This document shows, piece by piece, positions 1 to 10,250 of a stretch of DNA of 64,000 nt. Both the position numbers and the translations under genes were made by a program. How positions within the stretch are numbered: the first letter of the stretch is position 1; the number at the start of each line of letters is the position of its first letter. The stretch comes from Platycnemis pennipes (Eukaryota; Arthropoda; Insecta; Odonata; Platycnemididae): contig OW121853.1 of the NCBI GenBank assembly GCA_933228895.1, positions 7,508,494 to 7,572,493 of the forward strand. The letters are read 5' to 3'. The notes beneath the pieces are model-generated. The model saw only the letters and a list, made by a program, of their open reading frames with translations. It searched no databases and was not told the DNA's origin.

Positions 1-258
1 GTCTTAAGAAATGTGGTAGAAAAGTCTTACTGGAGTCTGCTGAGAGAAAAGGGAAAAAGAAGACGGGACAACTTAATCGGCCATATCTTAAGACACGATG
101 GCCTGATGAAGTCAATCGTCGAAGAAAAGGTAAACAGAAAGAATGGAAAAGGCAGGCCTCGTATGAGATATATAGAATAGGTCGTGAAGGATGTGAAATA
201 GAGGAATTTGGCCGATAGAAGAATCGAGTGGAGGGCTGCGTCAAACCATTCCTAGGAT
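1..258 (+). pseudogene. Non-LTR retrotransposon C-terminal tail, cut by the window start
   Basis: Plus-strand frame reads KRRRDNLIGHILRHDGLMKS, then KNGKGRPRMRYIE, and ends NLADRRIEWRAASNHS before a stop. This is the conserved C-terminal tail of a LINE reverse transcriptase (RRxNLIGHILRHDGL...GRPR...IEWR). Two stops interrupt it. Its 3' UTR is split by the hairpin insertion at 261-472. Confidence 0.75.
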
Positions 259-260
259 TG

Positions 261-472
261 GTGCGAAGGTTTCCGCGGCGTCGTTCAGATGTTCTCTGCA
301 TATCGGGTTCTGCGTCCGCGTATGTTGACTGGGGGTGACAACAGTTTCGCTAGCCGTCCTGCTAGCGTCTTCAGGTCGAAGGGACCCGAAGACGCTAGCA
401 GGACGGCTAGCGAAACTGTTGTCACCCGCAGTCAACATACGCGGACGCAGAACCCGATATGCAGAGAACTTC
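261..472. mobile_element. Fold-back hairpin insertion 1 (Penelope-type, 13-bp target duplication)
   Basis: ATTCCTAGGATTG flanks the insert (248-260 and 473-485), and the LINE 3' UTR is continuous across it. Arms at about 291-372 and 388-469 are near-identical inverted copies of about 82 nt. A single-copy extension of 30 nt (261-290) lies on the left only. Arms include the hammerhead-like order CTGAAGA, a perfect 6-bp helix GCTAGC/GCTAGC, GAAAC and TGTTGTC (minus strand, 337-374). No coding function. Confidence 0.8.
337..374 (-). ncRNA. Hammerhead-like core in fold-back insertion 1
   Basis: Order CTGAAGA (allowed by CUGANGA), C, GCTAGC-AGGACG-GCTAGC as helix II, GAAAC, and TGTTGTC with A-T and C-G pairs possible in a two-pair helix III. 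Helix I pairing in the flanks is poor. The opposite arm carries the same motif on the plus strand, but its first core bases read CCGAAGA. Confidence 0.45.
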
Positions 473-485
473 ATTCCTAGGATTG

Positions 486-1098
486 TTGACCGATTTGATG
501 ATGACTTCGAAGTGGTATACAGCGAGGTATTACCAACTTTGCAGAGTGAATCTGCACACCAATTTGAATCTGGAAGGAGAGATTTTAGGACTTCAGCAGT
601 TGAAGCGAGACAGCAGTGGATATTCTGAAAATGGCCCTCGAAGCGCAACGCGAGCAGTGTGATTGACACGAACGAACGAAGAAGCGTGATTCCCTCGGCG
701 ATTGCCCGAGAGGATTTGGAAAGTGGAAGAATGTCTTGCGCCTCCCCCCCCCCCTTTCTCCCGCGCCTACGCAACCTCCCGTTGACCTCGTGGTCTCCAG
801 GCGGATGACACCTCTAATCGCCGCGGGAGGACAGCACCAGCAACAACAAAAGAAGGCGGAGGAGTGTTTTCTCGCCCGAGGCTGCGTCGTCTCGTTGGAT
901 TCGTCGGGGGATTCCCCATCCGATGGCTGTGTTTCCCTCTTGCCTCTTGTTTGTGTGCGACGGACTCGCGTCTTGTTTGCCCCAAAACAGCCTCTCAACG
1001 GTGAACTGGGGGAGGTTTTCCCCGACCGCCACCGCCCCGGGGCTCGGGAATTCCCTCCTCCTGCTCCGGACTCACGAGGCTTGTACTCTCCCGTCTCG
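486..1098. other. No gene seen; GC-rich stretch
   Basis: Continues the LINE 3' UTR for a few tens of bases, then becomes GC-rich (about 700-1090). Overlapping open frames on both strands are low-complexity and share no domain with known proteins. Confidence 0.4.
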
Positions 1099-1106
1099 CT
1101 GTGGTG

Positions 1107-1408
1107 TAGGGCTGTGCGATATGCTGCTGTTTTCAATATCGCACGACGATATCATTCTGATGTCGCGGAGTCGGCGATATATCGGTTTCGCGATATAAAT
1201 GGGAAATATCGTGATATCGTCATATCGGGATATCGACACATCGAGATATCGACATATCGGGATATTGACTTATCGGGATATCGACATATCGGATATCGTT
1301 ACTAAGAGATATCGACAGATCGTGATATCGCGTTTCGAAATATCGACTCCCGATATCAAGTGCATATCGAGTATCGTGGACGATATATCGTGGTATCGCA
1401 CAGCCCTA
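1107..1408. mobile_element. hAT-type MITE filled with GATATC repeats (copy 1)
   Basis: Terminal inverted repeats TAGGGCTGTGCGATA and TATCGCACAGCCCTA are flanked by 8-bp duplications CTGTGGTG (1099-1106) and CTGCGGTG (1409-1416), 7 of 8 identical. An 8-bp duplication with a TAGGG-type end is diagnostic of hAT elements. The interior is a degenerate run of CATATCGGGATATCGA units with period about 8-17, so much of it is locally self-complementary. Non-coding. Confidence 0.85.
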
Positions 1409-1559
1409 CTGCGGTGCATGCCAACGGAACTACTGCTGAAGCCACGAGTGCGAATAGCCGCGCGGTGGAGACACTCTCGTAGGTGATGAGCCACAGTGCT
1501 CATTGAGTTACTTACTCATGAGCCACAGTGCTCATCACCTTTATGTACGTCAACTGTAT

Positions 1560-2184
1560 ACCAATCAACCTCAACTCGATCATAGCGTTATAAGGCCCCA
1601 CCTTGAGTATGCAGCCAGTGTATGGGATCCGAATGAATTAGGTCCGATCAGAGAACTAGACAGTGTGCAGCGTAGAGCAGCTAGGTTCGTTAAAAGGTTT
1701 CACGATAGGATGAGTAATGTTTCAGAATGAATACAAGAATTAGGGTAGGAGTCATTATCAGAACGTAGGTTAAGGTATAGATTAAATCTATTAGAGAAAT
1801 TTCAATCGGATAGCTTTACTGAATATGTAGGAACATATTAAAAACACCAGCGTATTATGCTAGATTCGACCAGACAAATGAGATTATAGGCATAGATTGT
1901 CGTACTGATGGATTCAAAATGGCATTTTCCCCCCGTACTATAAGACAACAGAATAGGCAGCATAGCAAAGGGATAGGTAGGGAAAATATTTTATAGTAGT
2001 CTGTAGTGCATGATGCACGTATTAATCCCTTAAATACTATAGATACCAACAATCTACGATAGTTGCATGAGACCCTATAGTTGCTTGTTTGCGTGTCGGT
2101 AGTGCATGCTTGGTGATCTTCAGCCCGTGCCACACACCCTCGCGGTGGCTTGCAGGGTATCGTGTAGATGTAGATGTAGTGGTG
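1560..2184 (+). mobile_element. LINE family A, 3' fragment with full tail
   Basis: Plus-strand frame reads HLEYAASVWDPNELGPIREL, DSVQRRAARFVKRF, then, after stops, LRYRLNLLEKFQSDSF and RTDGFKMAFSPRTIRQQN. This is the C-terminal region after the RT domain of a CR1/L2-like element. The 3' UTR ends GGCTTGCAGGGTATCGTG plus GATGTA units. 5'-truncated and interrupted by stops. Confidence 0.85.
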
Positions 2185-2733
2185 AGAGGCGGGCAAATGT
2201 CTGCGAGAAAGAATCATTCCTCTGTGGGTACCTTAATCAGTTCCTCCACATCCATAGGTGTTCTAATCTTTGTGGCTAACGGCGGCGTGTACCGTTTCCA
2301 CCCTATTCGTTTAAGTGATCACGTGGGAAGGAAGTGGGATCATTGCATCCATATGGATGGGCATCTATTTACACCAGTTTCTGTTTGGCATTCCGAGGCC
2401 GGCGAATGGTGTTGATGTTTGTGCTTGTGTTCTCGACTAATCGCCCTCCGTGGGCGAGCGAGGACTGTTTTCCACGCCTCCCTCCCTCCCTCGGGAATTC
2501 CCGCCAACACCCCCCTCCTTTCCCCTCGGGGGGATGACCGCCCCCTCCCGACCCCATCCAGGGCCAAAACACCTCGCCATCACCCGATATCATCATCACG
2601 CATCGATCGCGACAATTGTTTGCTGCGGCCATTCAAAACGTGTGATACCCGACCCTCGGGCGTATAGGCGGCGGCGATACTCGGACGCTCAAAACATTCG
2701 GAGCGATGCCGAAATCGGATTGGCTCCCGGATA
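2185..2733. other. No gene seen
   Basis: GC-rich, C-run-containing segment with short frames in several phases and no recognisable motif. Confidence 0.4.
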
Positions 2734-2836
2734 TTAATTGGTTTCAGTAATAGGGTTCTTGGGTGCGAATCACATCAGGTCATGCGTGCCTTTGGCAATT
2801 AATCACCCCTTACCACCCAGCCTCATCTACATCTAC
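2734..2836. repeat. About 100-bp repeat, left copy flanking LINE B
   Basis: ATTAATTGGTTTCAGTAATA, GGGTGCGAATCAC and TCACCCCTTACCACCCA recur in the same order and orientation at 3736-3833, directly after the LINE B tail. The unit itself is unidentified. Confidence 0.65.
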
Positions 2837-2969
2837 GGAATACACCACACAATATACATCAGCTAATTTTCCCTTGTTAGACCTCATATTGAATATGCTG
2901 CCGGTGTATGGGATCCCTACGAAATCGGTCTAAATAATGAACTTGAACGTGTGCAGCGAATATCGGCAA

Positions 2970-3171
2970 TTAGGAAAGAAGAAAAACTTAGCTAGTTCCA
3001 CAAATATTTAATCACATGCGACCGGTTTCGATACAGTGTATCATCTTCTGGCCAGAAGATGATACACTGTATCGAAACCGGTCGCATGTGATTAAATATT
3101 TGTGGAACTAGCTAAGTTTTTCTTCTTTCCTAATCATGAAGGAGTTCCATCAAGTTACGCCTCAAACCATT
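2970..3171. mobile_element. Fold-back hairpin insertion 2 (perfect 83-nt arms, 14-bp target duplication) in LINE B
   Basis: GCGAATATCGGCAA is duplicated at 2956-2969 and 3172-3185, and other LINE B copies lack the insert. Arms 2969-3051 and 3052-3134 are perfectly complementary with no spacer. A 37-nt single-copy extension follows on the right, containing GGAGTTCCATCAAGTTACGC. It resembles TTTCCACCAAGTTACCGCCG at the corresponding place in the Penelope-like element (48781-48800). Each arm carries ATACACTGTATCGAAACCGG, typical of Penelope-like ends. Confidence 0.85.
3053..3083 (+). ncRNA. Degenerate hammerhead-like core in fold-back insertion 2
   Basis: CAGAAGA (one change from CUGANGA), helix II GATAC-ACT-GTATC, GAAAC, CGGTC. 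The palindrome centre falls right at the first core base, so the conserved U is probably lost by the fold-back junction. An inverted copy lies in the left arm. Confidence 0.4.
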
Positions 3172-3735
3172 GCGAATATCGGCAAGATTTGTAAAGGGAC
3201 GGTACGATAACCTTATTAGCGTAACCAGTCTATTAAATGAATTGAATTGGGAATCATTTTCAGATCACAGGTTGAAATTAAGACTTAATCTCCTAAATAA
3301 ATTCCAAGACCATATTTTCAGTGATAATGTTATAAATATTTTGCGAACCCCAACTTAATATGGTGCACTGGACCATAATCACAAAATTAAAGAAATTGAT
3401 TGCCGAATTGATTGACAGATTCAAAATGCCCATTTTTCCTCGTACAATTAGGGATATGAATAACGGTAAATATGTCCAATACGAGTAATTCAATCCATAG
3501 CATAGGTATTTACATGTTGGTGTAAGGACTTGAAGGTATCCCAACTAACAGCACGTTTTTGCATGCTTAGTTTGCTATTTTTATCTTTTTAAATATTGCA
3601 GTCTAGACTAATATATTAATACTATTCCTTTTAAATGCATGATATGTAGTGCATGATTGGTGAGAATTCACCCCCTGTCACACACCTTTGAGGTGGCTTG
3701 CAGGGTATTATGTAGATTTAGATAGATGTAGATGT

Positions 3736-3833
3736 ATTAATTGGTTTCAGTAATAGGTGTCTTGGGTGCGAATCACCTCATTTCATTCGTGCCTTTGGTG
3801 ATAACTCACCTCTCACCACCCACCCTTATGTAC
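3736..3833. repeat. About 100-bp repeat, right copy flanking LINE B
   Basis: Homologous to 2734-2836 with roughly 85-90% identity by eye. It starts exactly at the end of the LINE GATGTA tail, so either LINE B landed in one unit of a pre-existing pair or the pair arose with the insertion. Confidence 0.65.
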
Positions 3834-3841
3834 ATTTAAAA

Positions 3842-4566
3842 ATAGTATGCAAGCCACCATGAAGGTGTGAGGCAGGGGGTGAATTCAAACTAAGCATGCG
3901 TTAATATGATTCATAAAAAGTATTCATCATCATCGGTCAAAAATCTTAAGACTGGTTTGACCCAGCTCTCCACTCGATTCTTCTATCGGCTAACGTCTTG
4001 TCAACGTAATGTTTCTATTTTACATCCTTCACTACTTGCTCCGTGTATCATAAAAAGTATAAGTAATATACTAGAGTATACTTCACAATTTGAGAAAGCT
4101 TAAATAACAAAGCTACCATGCAATGGCGTGCTGTTAATTGGGCTGGCTTAAGGTATACCAGCATGCAACCACCAATTCTATCCATTGATACGCATGTATT
4201 TATACTATTGGATATATTTGCAGCTATTCATATCCATAATATGACGAGGAAAGAAGGGTGTTTATAATTTGTCACTCGGGCAATCAGTATCTCCAAATTT
4301 GAGATTATGGTCCTGTCTACATTAGTTAGATAGTTGGGATTCGCAAGATATTTTTAACCTCATCAATGAAAATATTAACTTGGAATTTATTTAAGAGATT
4401 AACTCTAAATTCCAACCTACGATCTGGTAATGATTCTCATTTTAGTTCATCTAATAGTTTGGTTACTCTAATATAGTTGCCATTATTCAGGTGTGTTTTC
4501 AAGTGTGTTTCCTTCCTTACTAATAGGCGCTTCTGACCGGGGTACCGTCCTTTTACAAACCTTGCC
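3842..4566 (-). mobile_element. LINE family B, 3' fragment split by another LINE tail
   Basis: Tail-like TGCAAGCCACCATGAAGGTG at 3850. The body resumes at about 4095 after the foreign segment at 3925-4050 and continues (TTGGAATTTATTTAAGAGAT) to 4566. Strongly decayed. Confidence 0.7.
3925..4050 (-). repeat. Fragment of the HDGLMK-type LINE tail inside LINE B
   Basis: AGACTGGTTTGACCCAGCTC, then CCACTCGATTCTTCTATCGG match the minus-strand 3' end of the tails at 1 and 58.8 kb. It splits a LINE B copy in two. Confidence 0.6.
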
Positions 4567-4610
4567 GTTGTGTCCACCCTCGAAGTGGATTGCAGGGTTT
4601 CCATCTACAT

Positions 4611-5170
4611 CTACACGATACCCTGCAAGCCACCGCTAGGGTGTGTGGCAGGGGATGAAGATCACCAAGCATGCACTACCGACACGCAAACAAGCAACTA
4701 TAGGGTCTCTTGCAGCTAGATTGTTAGTATCTATAGTATTTCAGGGATTAATACATGCATCACGCACTACAGGCTACTCTAAAATAATTCCCCTACCTAT
4801 CCCTTTGCTATGCTTCTTATGCTGTTCTCTTATAGTACGGGGGAAAATTGCCATTTTGAACCTATCCGTACGACAATCTATCTCTATAATCTTGTTTATC
4901 TGGTCTAATCTAGCATAATACGCTGGTGTTTTTAATATGTGCCTAGCATCTTCAGTAAAGCTATCCGATTGAAATTTCTCTTATAGATTTAATCTGTAGT
5001 TTAACCTAAGCTCTGATAATGATTCCCACCGTAATTCGTGTATTAATTCTGAAACACTACTCAACCTATATAATACCTTTTAACCTTGCTGCTCTATGCT
5101 GCACACTGTCTAGTTCTCTGATCCAACCTAATTCATTAGGATTCCATACACTGGCCGCATAATCAAGTTT
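4611..5170 (-). mobile_element. LINE family A, 3' fragment
   Basis: Begins with the tail CACGATACCCTGCAAGCCAC and reads into the minus-strand coding tail (SVWNPNELG region near 5140). Immediately left (4570-4610) is a plus-strand copy of the same tail, giving a head-to-head junction of two 3' ends. Confidence 0.8.
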
Positions 5171-5264
5171 TTATCCGCACTCATAGGCCCTTCAAACTGG
5201 GAGGAGAGGTATGCAAAGATGAGATGGAAGGGAAAGAATGGATGGTGGAGAGAAACACGGCTTC

Positions 5265-5475
5265 GGCATTGGCCTGCTCTTAGCGAAAGGCGATAATAGT
5301 GCCGCGGATTAGCATCCCATCTGTCGGGCGGAGTACTGAATAGGAATTGCTAACCTCTAACCTTTCCAGCAGGGGCTGGTTCACCAATGATAAATATCTT
5401 CCACTGATAGGATTCAAACCCGGGTCCTCGAGGTGAGTTGCTAGTACTCTAACCACTACACCAATCCGACCCCTA
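5265..5475 (-). mobile_element. tRNA-derived SINE
   Basis: Minus strand reads GGATTGGTGTAGTGGTTAGA (A box) and, about 30 nt later, ACCCGGGTTTGAATCC (B box), a tRNA-like head of about 70 nt. The sequence after the B box lacks a closing acceptor stem, so this is a SINE, not a tRNA gene. A second copy is at 40815-40920. Confidence 0.7.
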
Positions 5476-6082
5476 GGCCTGATGATGAGAATCAAGTAAC
5501 TTACATTATATCAACGTAGAGGAGGAAAAGCGACGGCTTTTGTAGCAATGGTAGAGGTCAGTCCGCTGACGAGCCGAGGGTCTCACGACCAGAACAGAGT
5601 TGGCATAACAACGCCAGACGGGACACTATATGTACACGTTCTCATGTCCAGATAGTGTTTACGCTTAAAGGCGAGTGAAGACAGTTTCCAATATTGGGCT
5701 GATACGTGTGCTGCTACCTTTATTGATTGCATCTACTCTCCTAAGAGTCCTGGTGTGTGTTCGTAGTGTCACACTCGTTTACGGTACGCACGCTGAGGTG
5801 AAAGTGGGACAGGTGACTGGAAATTATACACGTACAAATAGTGAATTCAATAAACACTCGATCGAGAAAATACATACCGGTTGTCGACGGGAGAGTAACA
5901 GCGCACTAGCAAAAATAAAACATAGAAGAAGATGAAAAATACATTGGCTTAAAAACATCCCCATATTTAAGTAAATGAATCTAGTGCTTCTTTTTCACCG
6001 TAGTGGGAGGATAGTCAACACCACAATAACTCTTAACCATATGTGTGATACATGGCAGTTATAATTAAACAAATGTCTTATA
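5476..6082. other. No gene seen
   Basis: An 86-codon frame at 5675-5935 has a hydrophobic start (LLPLLIASTLLRVLVCV) but no conserved domain. Probably chance. Confidence 0.35.
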
Positions 6083-6940
6083 ATGAATTTTTGGAAAAAG
6101 AATAGCTCTCCTCCTAGCACTTACAAAGTAAGTAATAATGAATTAACAAACCTGGAATCCATTAAATATCTTGTAATAAGACTGGCACATGATCTTTCCT
6201 GGGGTAAACACGTACGTCAAATAATGGGTCTAGCTAATCGTAGACTGAGATTCATCAGAAGAGTATTGGGTAAATGTGACGATCATGTACGAGAAATCAG
6301 CTACTTTTCCCTTGTTAGACCTCGTTTGGAATATGCTGCCAGTGTATGGGATCCCTACGAAATCGGTCTAAATAACGAACTTGAAGGTGTGCAGCGAAGA
6401 TCGGCAAGATTTGTAAAGGGACGGTACGATAACCTTATTAGCGTAACCAGTCTATTCAATGAATTAAAATGGGAATCATTGTCAGATCGTAGGTTGAAAT
6501 TAAGACTTAATCTCATAAACAAATTCCAAGACCATATTGTCAGTGATGCTAAAAATATTTTGCGAAACCAAACTTACTATGGTAGACTGGACCATAATCA
6601 CAAAATTAGAGAAATAGATTGCCGAACCTACAGATTCAAAATGTCCTTTTTTCCTCGTACAATTAGGGATATGAATAACGGTAAATATATCCAGTACGAG
6701 TGTAGCAATGGATAACTTTGGTAGCTGCATGATGGTATGAGGACTTAAAGCTAACCAACTAACAGCATGTTTTTGCATGTTTGCTTTTTCTATTTTTATC
6801 ATTTTTAAATTGCGAAGTTTAGAACAGTATATAAATACTAATCCTTTTTTATGCATGGTATGTAGTGCATGTTTGGTGAGATTTCACCCCCTGCCACACA
6901 CCTTTATGGTGGCTTGCAGGGTATTATGTAGATGTTATGT
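6083..6940 (+). mobile_element. LINE family B, best-preserved C-terminal frame
   Basis: A 210-codon uninterrupted frame (6083-6715) covers NFWKKNSSPPSTYKVSNNEL, LSWGKHVRQIMGLANRRLRF, SVWDPYEIGLNNELEGVQRR, RYDNLISVTSLFNELKWESL and RFKMSFFPRTIRDMNNGKYI. This is the region C-terminal to the RT catalytic core in CR1/L2-like LINEs. The RT core and endonuclease are missing by 5' truncation. The 3' UTR ends GTGGCTTGCAGGGTATTATG plus GATGT at about 6935. The open frame suggests a comparatively recent insertion, but the fragment cannot move by itself. Confidence 0.85.
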
Positions 6941-7597
6941 AGATATATGTGCGTATTTCAATTATTATTTTTAATGCGATTAAATATGCATGATTAGTAT
7001 ATTCCCCCCCTACTGTTATTCTTTCTCCTCTGACAGTTCGCTACACATGCGTTATTTCCACTCGCCACTTATTCTGTTTTCTCTCTCACGAACTCAATCC
7101 ACGTCTAACTTGGAATAAAGCTCAAATCCGTTTCCTTTCTTCCCGACCGCAATTCCCACAAGATACACTTTCCTTCCCTTGCAAATTGCCGGTGTCCTAT
7201 ACTGTCCCAAAATATATTCTGGCCTTCTCATCCATCGTCAACCCTCTCCCACAAATTTCCCATTGTTGAACTCTCCCCAAAGTTGTCTTAGATATCTGTT
7301 GTATGTGCTTTAACAATTACGGTCTCTTTGCACTGTTCAGCGTTCCAGTTGTACGGCGTCGTTTCCCAAACGTGCTCCACTAGGACCCCCACGGATTCAT
7401 CGAAACTTTTAGGCTCCACACAAACAAATGATTTACTTCCAAGGCCCTTCCAGTTTGAGGCAAGGGAATATTTTACTTATGCCTGCATGGAGCTCGACAT
7501 ACGTAAATTAGTACTCAGAAGAGTAGAACGCCAACAAAAGACCTCTATTTCTAATCTAAGATCTGAATCCTGAAAAAAACACATGCGCATCTTCATC
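6941..7597. other. No gene seen
   Basis: Pyrimidine-rich single-copy-looking DNA without long frames or repeats I recognise. Confidence 0.4.
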
Positions 7598-8025
7598 CAA
7601 ATCTACCCGATACCCTGCAAGCAACCACGAGGGTGTGTGGCAGGGGGTGTAGATCACAAAAATGCACTTTTGACATGAAACTAGGCTACCACATATAGAT
7701 ATGCTAGATAATAGGGTCACATGCAGCTAGATAGTATTTACATAGAAATAAACGTATTATTGGTTCTACATCTACATCTACACGATACCCTGAATGTTGT
7801 TGTGGTGTTGGTTAACAACCAAATAGTTGTTAATACATGCATCATGCACTGCAGACTAACAATAAAATTACCCTACCCTTCCCTTTGCTTCGCTGCCTAT
7901 TGTTCTCTCTTCTAGTACGCGGGAAATATTACATTTGAATCCATCGGTACAACAATCTTTCTTATCTTGTTAATCTGATCAAACCTAGCATAATACGCAG
8001 GGATTCTTAATATGTATCTAACGTC
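7598..8025 (-). mobile_element. LINE family A, 3' fragment, decayed
   Basis: Tail GATACCCTGCAAGCAACCAC at the left. The body aligns with other family A 3' UTRs (CTACCCTTCCCTTTGC, AGCATAATACGCAGGG). A second partial tail (TACATCTACACGATACCCTG) lies internally at about 7768-7790. Truncated near 8025. Confidence 0.7.
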
Positions 8026-8635
8026 AGGTTATCTACGAAGTACGTTGTAATATGTACTTCCCTAAAGAACGTTTAACACGGCGAATGACCATGCGAATTA
8101 ATTATTTAGCGAATGAGTTCAAGTGATGACCTGAAATTGATTCCGCTTAGGGAGTTTTAAACGGCGAATGATCATTCGAAATAACTCCTAGAATTTTCTG
8201 TGCAGAAAGGATGCCATTCGATAGTACATATCGATTAACGGGACATATCCGACCAACACAATTGTATCGCTGGTCGGAATTGATAGGAATGGTTTGTTTA
8301 CGTCGTGTGATATACGAGATAGATGAAATGAAGTATGATGTATATTTAGTGATTATAATACTCATTAAACAAAGCTTTCTAGATACTGAGGTTTAAGTTA
8401 ATCTGTGGTGAAGTAGAGCTATTAATGATGGATCGGTATGGTTTAATTTTCCCACCTACTGCTACAGTGCCCACTACAACGGCGGCAGCCACAATTTTGC
8501 CGGAGAAAGCTAAAAGGAGAGAGGAGGAATAGAGGCCGAGGTATACTAGGCCTGATTCAAAATGAACTGCTATTATAGGACTGTGAGGCCTATCGTAACT
8601 TATTAAGAAAGACGCATGGGCAATTCTATACTATA
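8026..8635. other. No gene; imperfect 30-bp direct repeat
   Basis: TTAACACGGCGAATGACCAT at 8070 recurs as TTAAACGGCGAATGATCATT at 8156, 86 bp apart. Nothing else is recognised. Confidence 0.4.
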
Positions 8636-8950
8636 ATGTCTCTAGATGGGTGAAATCTCGTTAGTCTGTAGCGCGTGATGCATGCATAATCATCACAAAC
8701 CTATGCATGATAGGGGAATACAGATAAATGTATTCAGTTGAATGCCATTATAACCAATAAATCCCTTTATTAGCATGTATATACTAGCCATTCAGCGGCA
8801 AGTGACTCTGTTATCTAAAATGTTTCCATGTAATTGTAGCATTGCATCACATAGCTGCACGTCAATAGTGCATATTTGGTGTTCTTCACCCCCTGCCACA
8901 CACACCCTCGCGGTGCCTCGCAGGGTATCGCTTGGATATAGATGTACCCG
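8636..8950 (+). mobile_element. LINE family A subfamily 3' end
   Basis: 3' UTR only. It carries ATTCAGTTGAATGCCATTATAACC-type sequence also seen in the copy ending at 33172 and absent from most others, so family A has at least two 3' UTR variants. Ends CCTCGCAGGGTATCGC. Confidence 0.7.
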
Positions 8951-9167
8951 TCCACAATAAAAAGTTACCACGTGTACGTTGCTGTGGCATTGGATTCCGG
9001 ATTCAACCCGTTTTTTTAGTCAAATTTGGAGAAATAAGAGAATGATCATTCCATGCCGTGTTCAGAGGTCAAAATATTCGGGCGGGGGTGAGAATGAGTT
9101 ATTGGCGCACACAGCAATGAACGTTGCGGAACCTTGGGTATGCTGTTGTACGAGGGAGCATGCACCA

Positions 9168-9700
9168 TCTACTTCTACACGATACCATGAAAGCCACCTC
9201 GAGGGTGTGTGGCAGGGGGCGAAGATCACCAAACATGCACTACCGACATGCAAACAAGCAACTATAGGGTCTCATGCAACTAGATTACGAACACCTTTTA
9301 ACGAACCTAGCTGCTCTACGCTGCACACTGTCTAGTCCACTGATCAAACCTAATTCATTCGAATCCCATACACTGGCTGCATACTCAAGGTGGGGCCTAA
9401 CTAGTGAAAAGTAACATCGATCTTTTGTCTTCTCATCACAAGTACTCTTTTTATAAATCCTAGCTTTCTCTTCGCTCGGCCGCATATTTCCCGGATGTGT
9501 CCTCCCCACGATAAATCATTAGTTACTGTTACACCTAAATACCTTATGGTTTCAACACTTTCAATCTTCGTGTTACTAATTGTATAGGATCCCTATATGG
9601 AATTATTCCTCCTCCGAAAATTTATAGCTACACACTTTTTAAGGTTAAGTTCTAACTGACATTTGTCGCCAATTTTCCATTTCCTGGACTTGTTTTGTGA
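9168..9700 (-). mobile_element. LINE family A with internal deletion
   Basis: Tail at 9170-9230, then an abrupt jump at about 9289 into the coding region (CTAGCTGCTCTACGCTGCAC), deleting roughly 400 bp that other copies retain. Minus-strand frame reads VRPHLEYAASVWDSNELGL, then KARIYKKSTCDEK out of order in the other frames. Confidence 0.75.
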
Positions 9701-10250
9701 ATGCTTCCCTTTCCAGCTGTGTGGTCTTCATAACGGGTGTATAATGGAAATTGCGTGTGACCAAAATTTTTCTGTTTTGCGATATTAAAAAGCAAATATT
9801 CGATACACTCCCCTCCTAATCTGCGATGCCAGACCTGCAAACTGCTTTGAAGTGAGATGTGGGAAACGTCGTCAGGGCTGCCACCAATCCTTGGGTTGAT
9901 TTGACGCACTTTCATCATTTCCTTTCTCGGGAGGACACACCCCTTCATGTTGGTGCGAGTGTTTGGTTCACACCACTCATTATTCGCCCTAGATATTCCA
10001 CCCCCGGACTCCCTCTTCTAGCCTTTCCATTCACACTACCCTAGAGTACACTCTACGTGGGGCCGTTGCGTCTCAAGATATGCTAGAAAATGCTAGATAT
10101 GGTTCATCCACATCTGTTTCGAAATTTCATCATATTTCTCCAACTTTTCTAGAAATCTCGTTTCTAGTGAATCGATTTAACAATCCGATTTGAATCATTC
10201 CACTGAAATCTTCATTAAAATAATTTCAGTCTTATCTGCTTTATTGCAAA

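Larger units (their letters stand above)
2861..3735 (+). mobile_element. LINE family B, 3' fragment carrying the hairpin insertion
   Basis: Coding tail reads PHIEYAAGVWDPYEIGLNNE, then, beyond the insertion, ARFVKGRYDNLISVTSLLNE, LNWESFSDHRLKLRLNLLNK. The 3' UTR ends GGCTTGCAGGGTATTATG plus GATGTA units at 3735. Flanked on both sides by about 100-bp direct repeats. Confidence 0.85.

Noticed and set aside
1130..1400. CRISPR-like or centromeric satellite interpretation of the GATATC repeats
   Set aside because: Units vary in length, have no unique spacers, and are enclosed by hAT ends with an 8-bp duplication.
5390..5475. A tRNA gene on the minus strand
   Set aside because: A and B boxes are good, but the acceptor stem does not close and the sequence continues into a repeat shared with 40.8 kb; a SINE explains it better.
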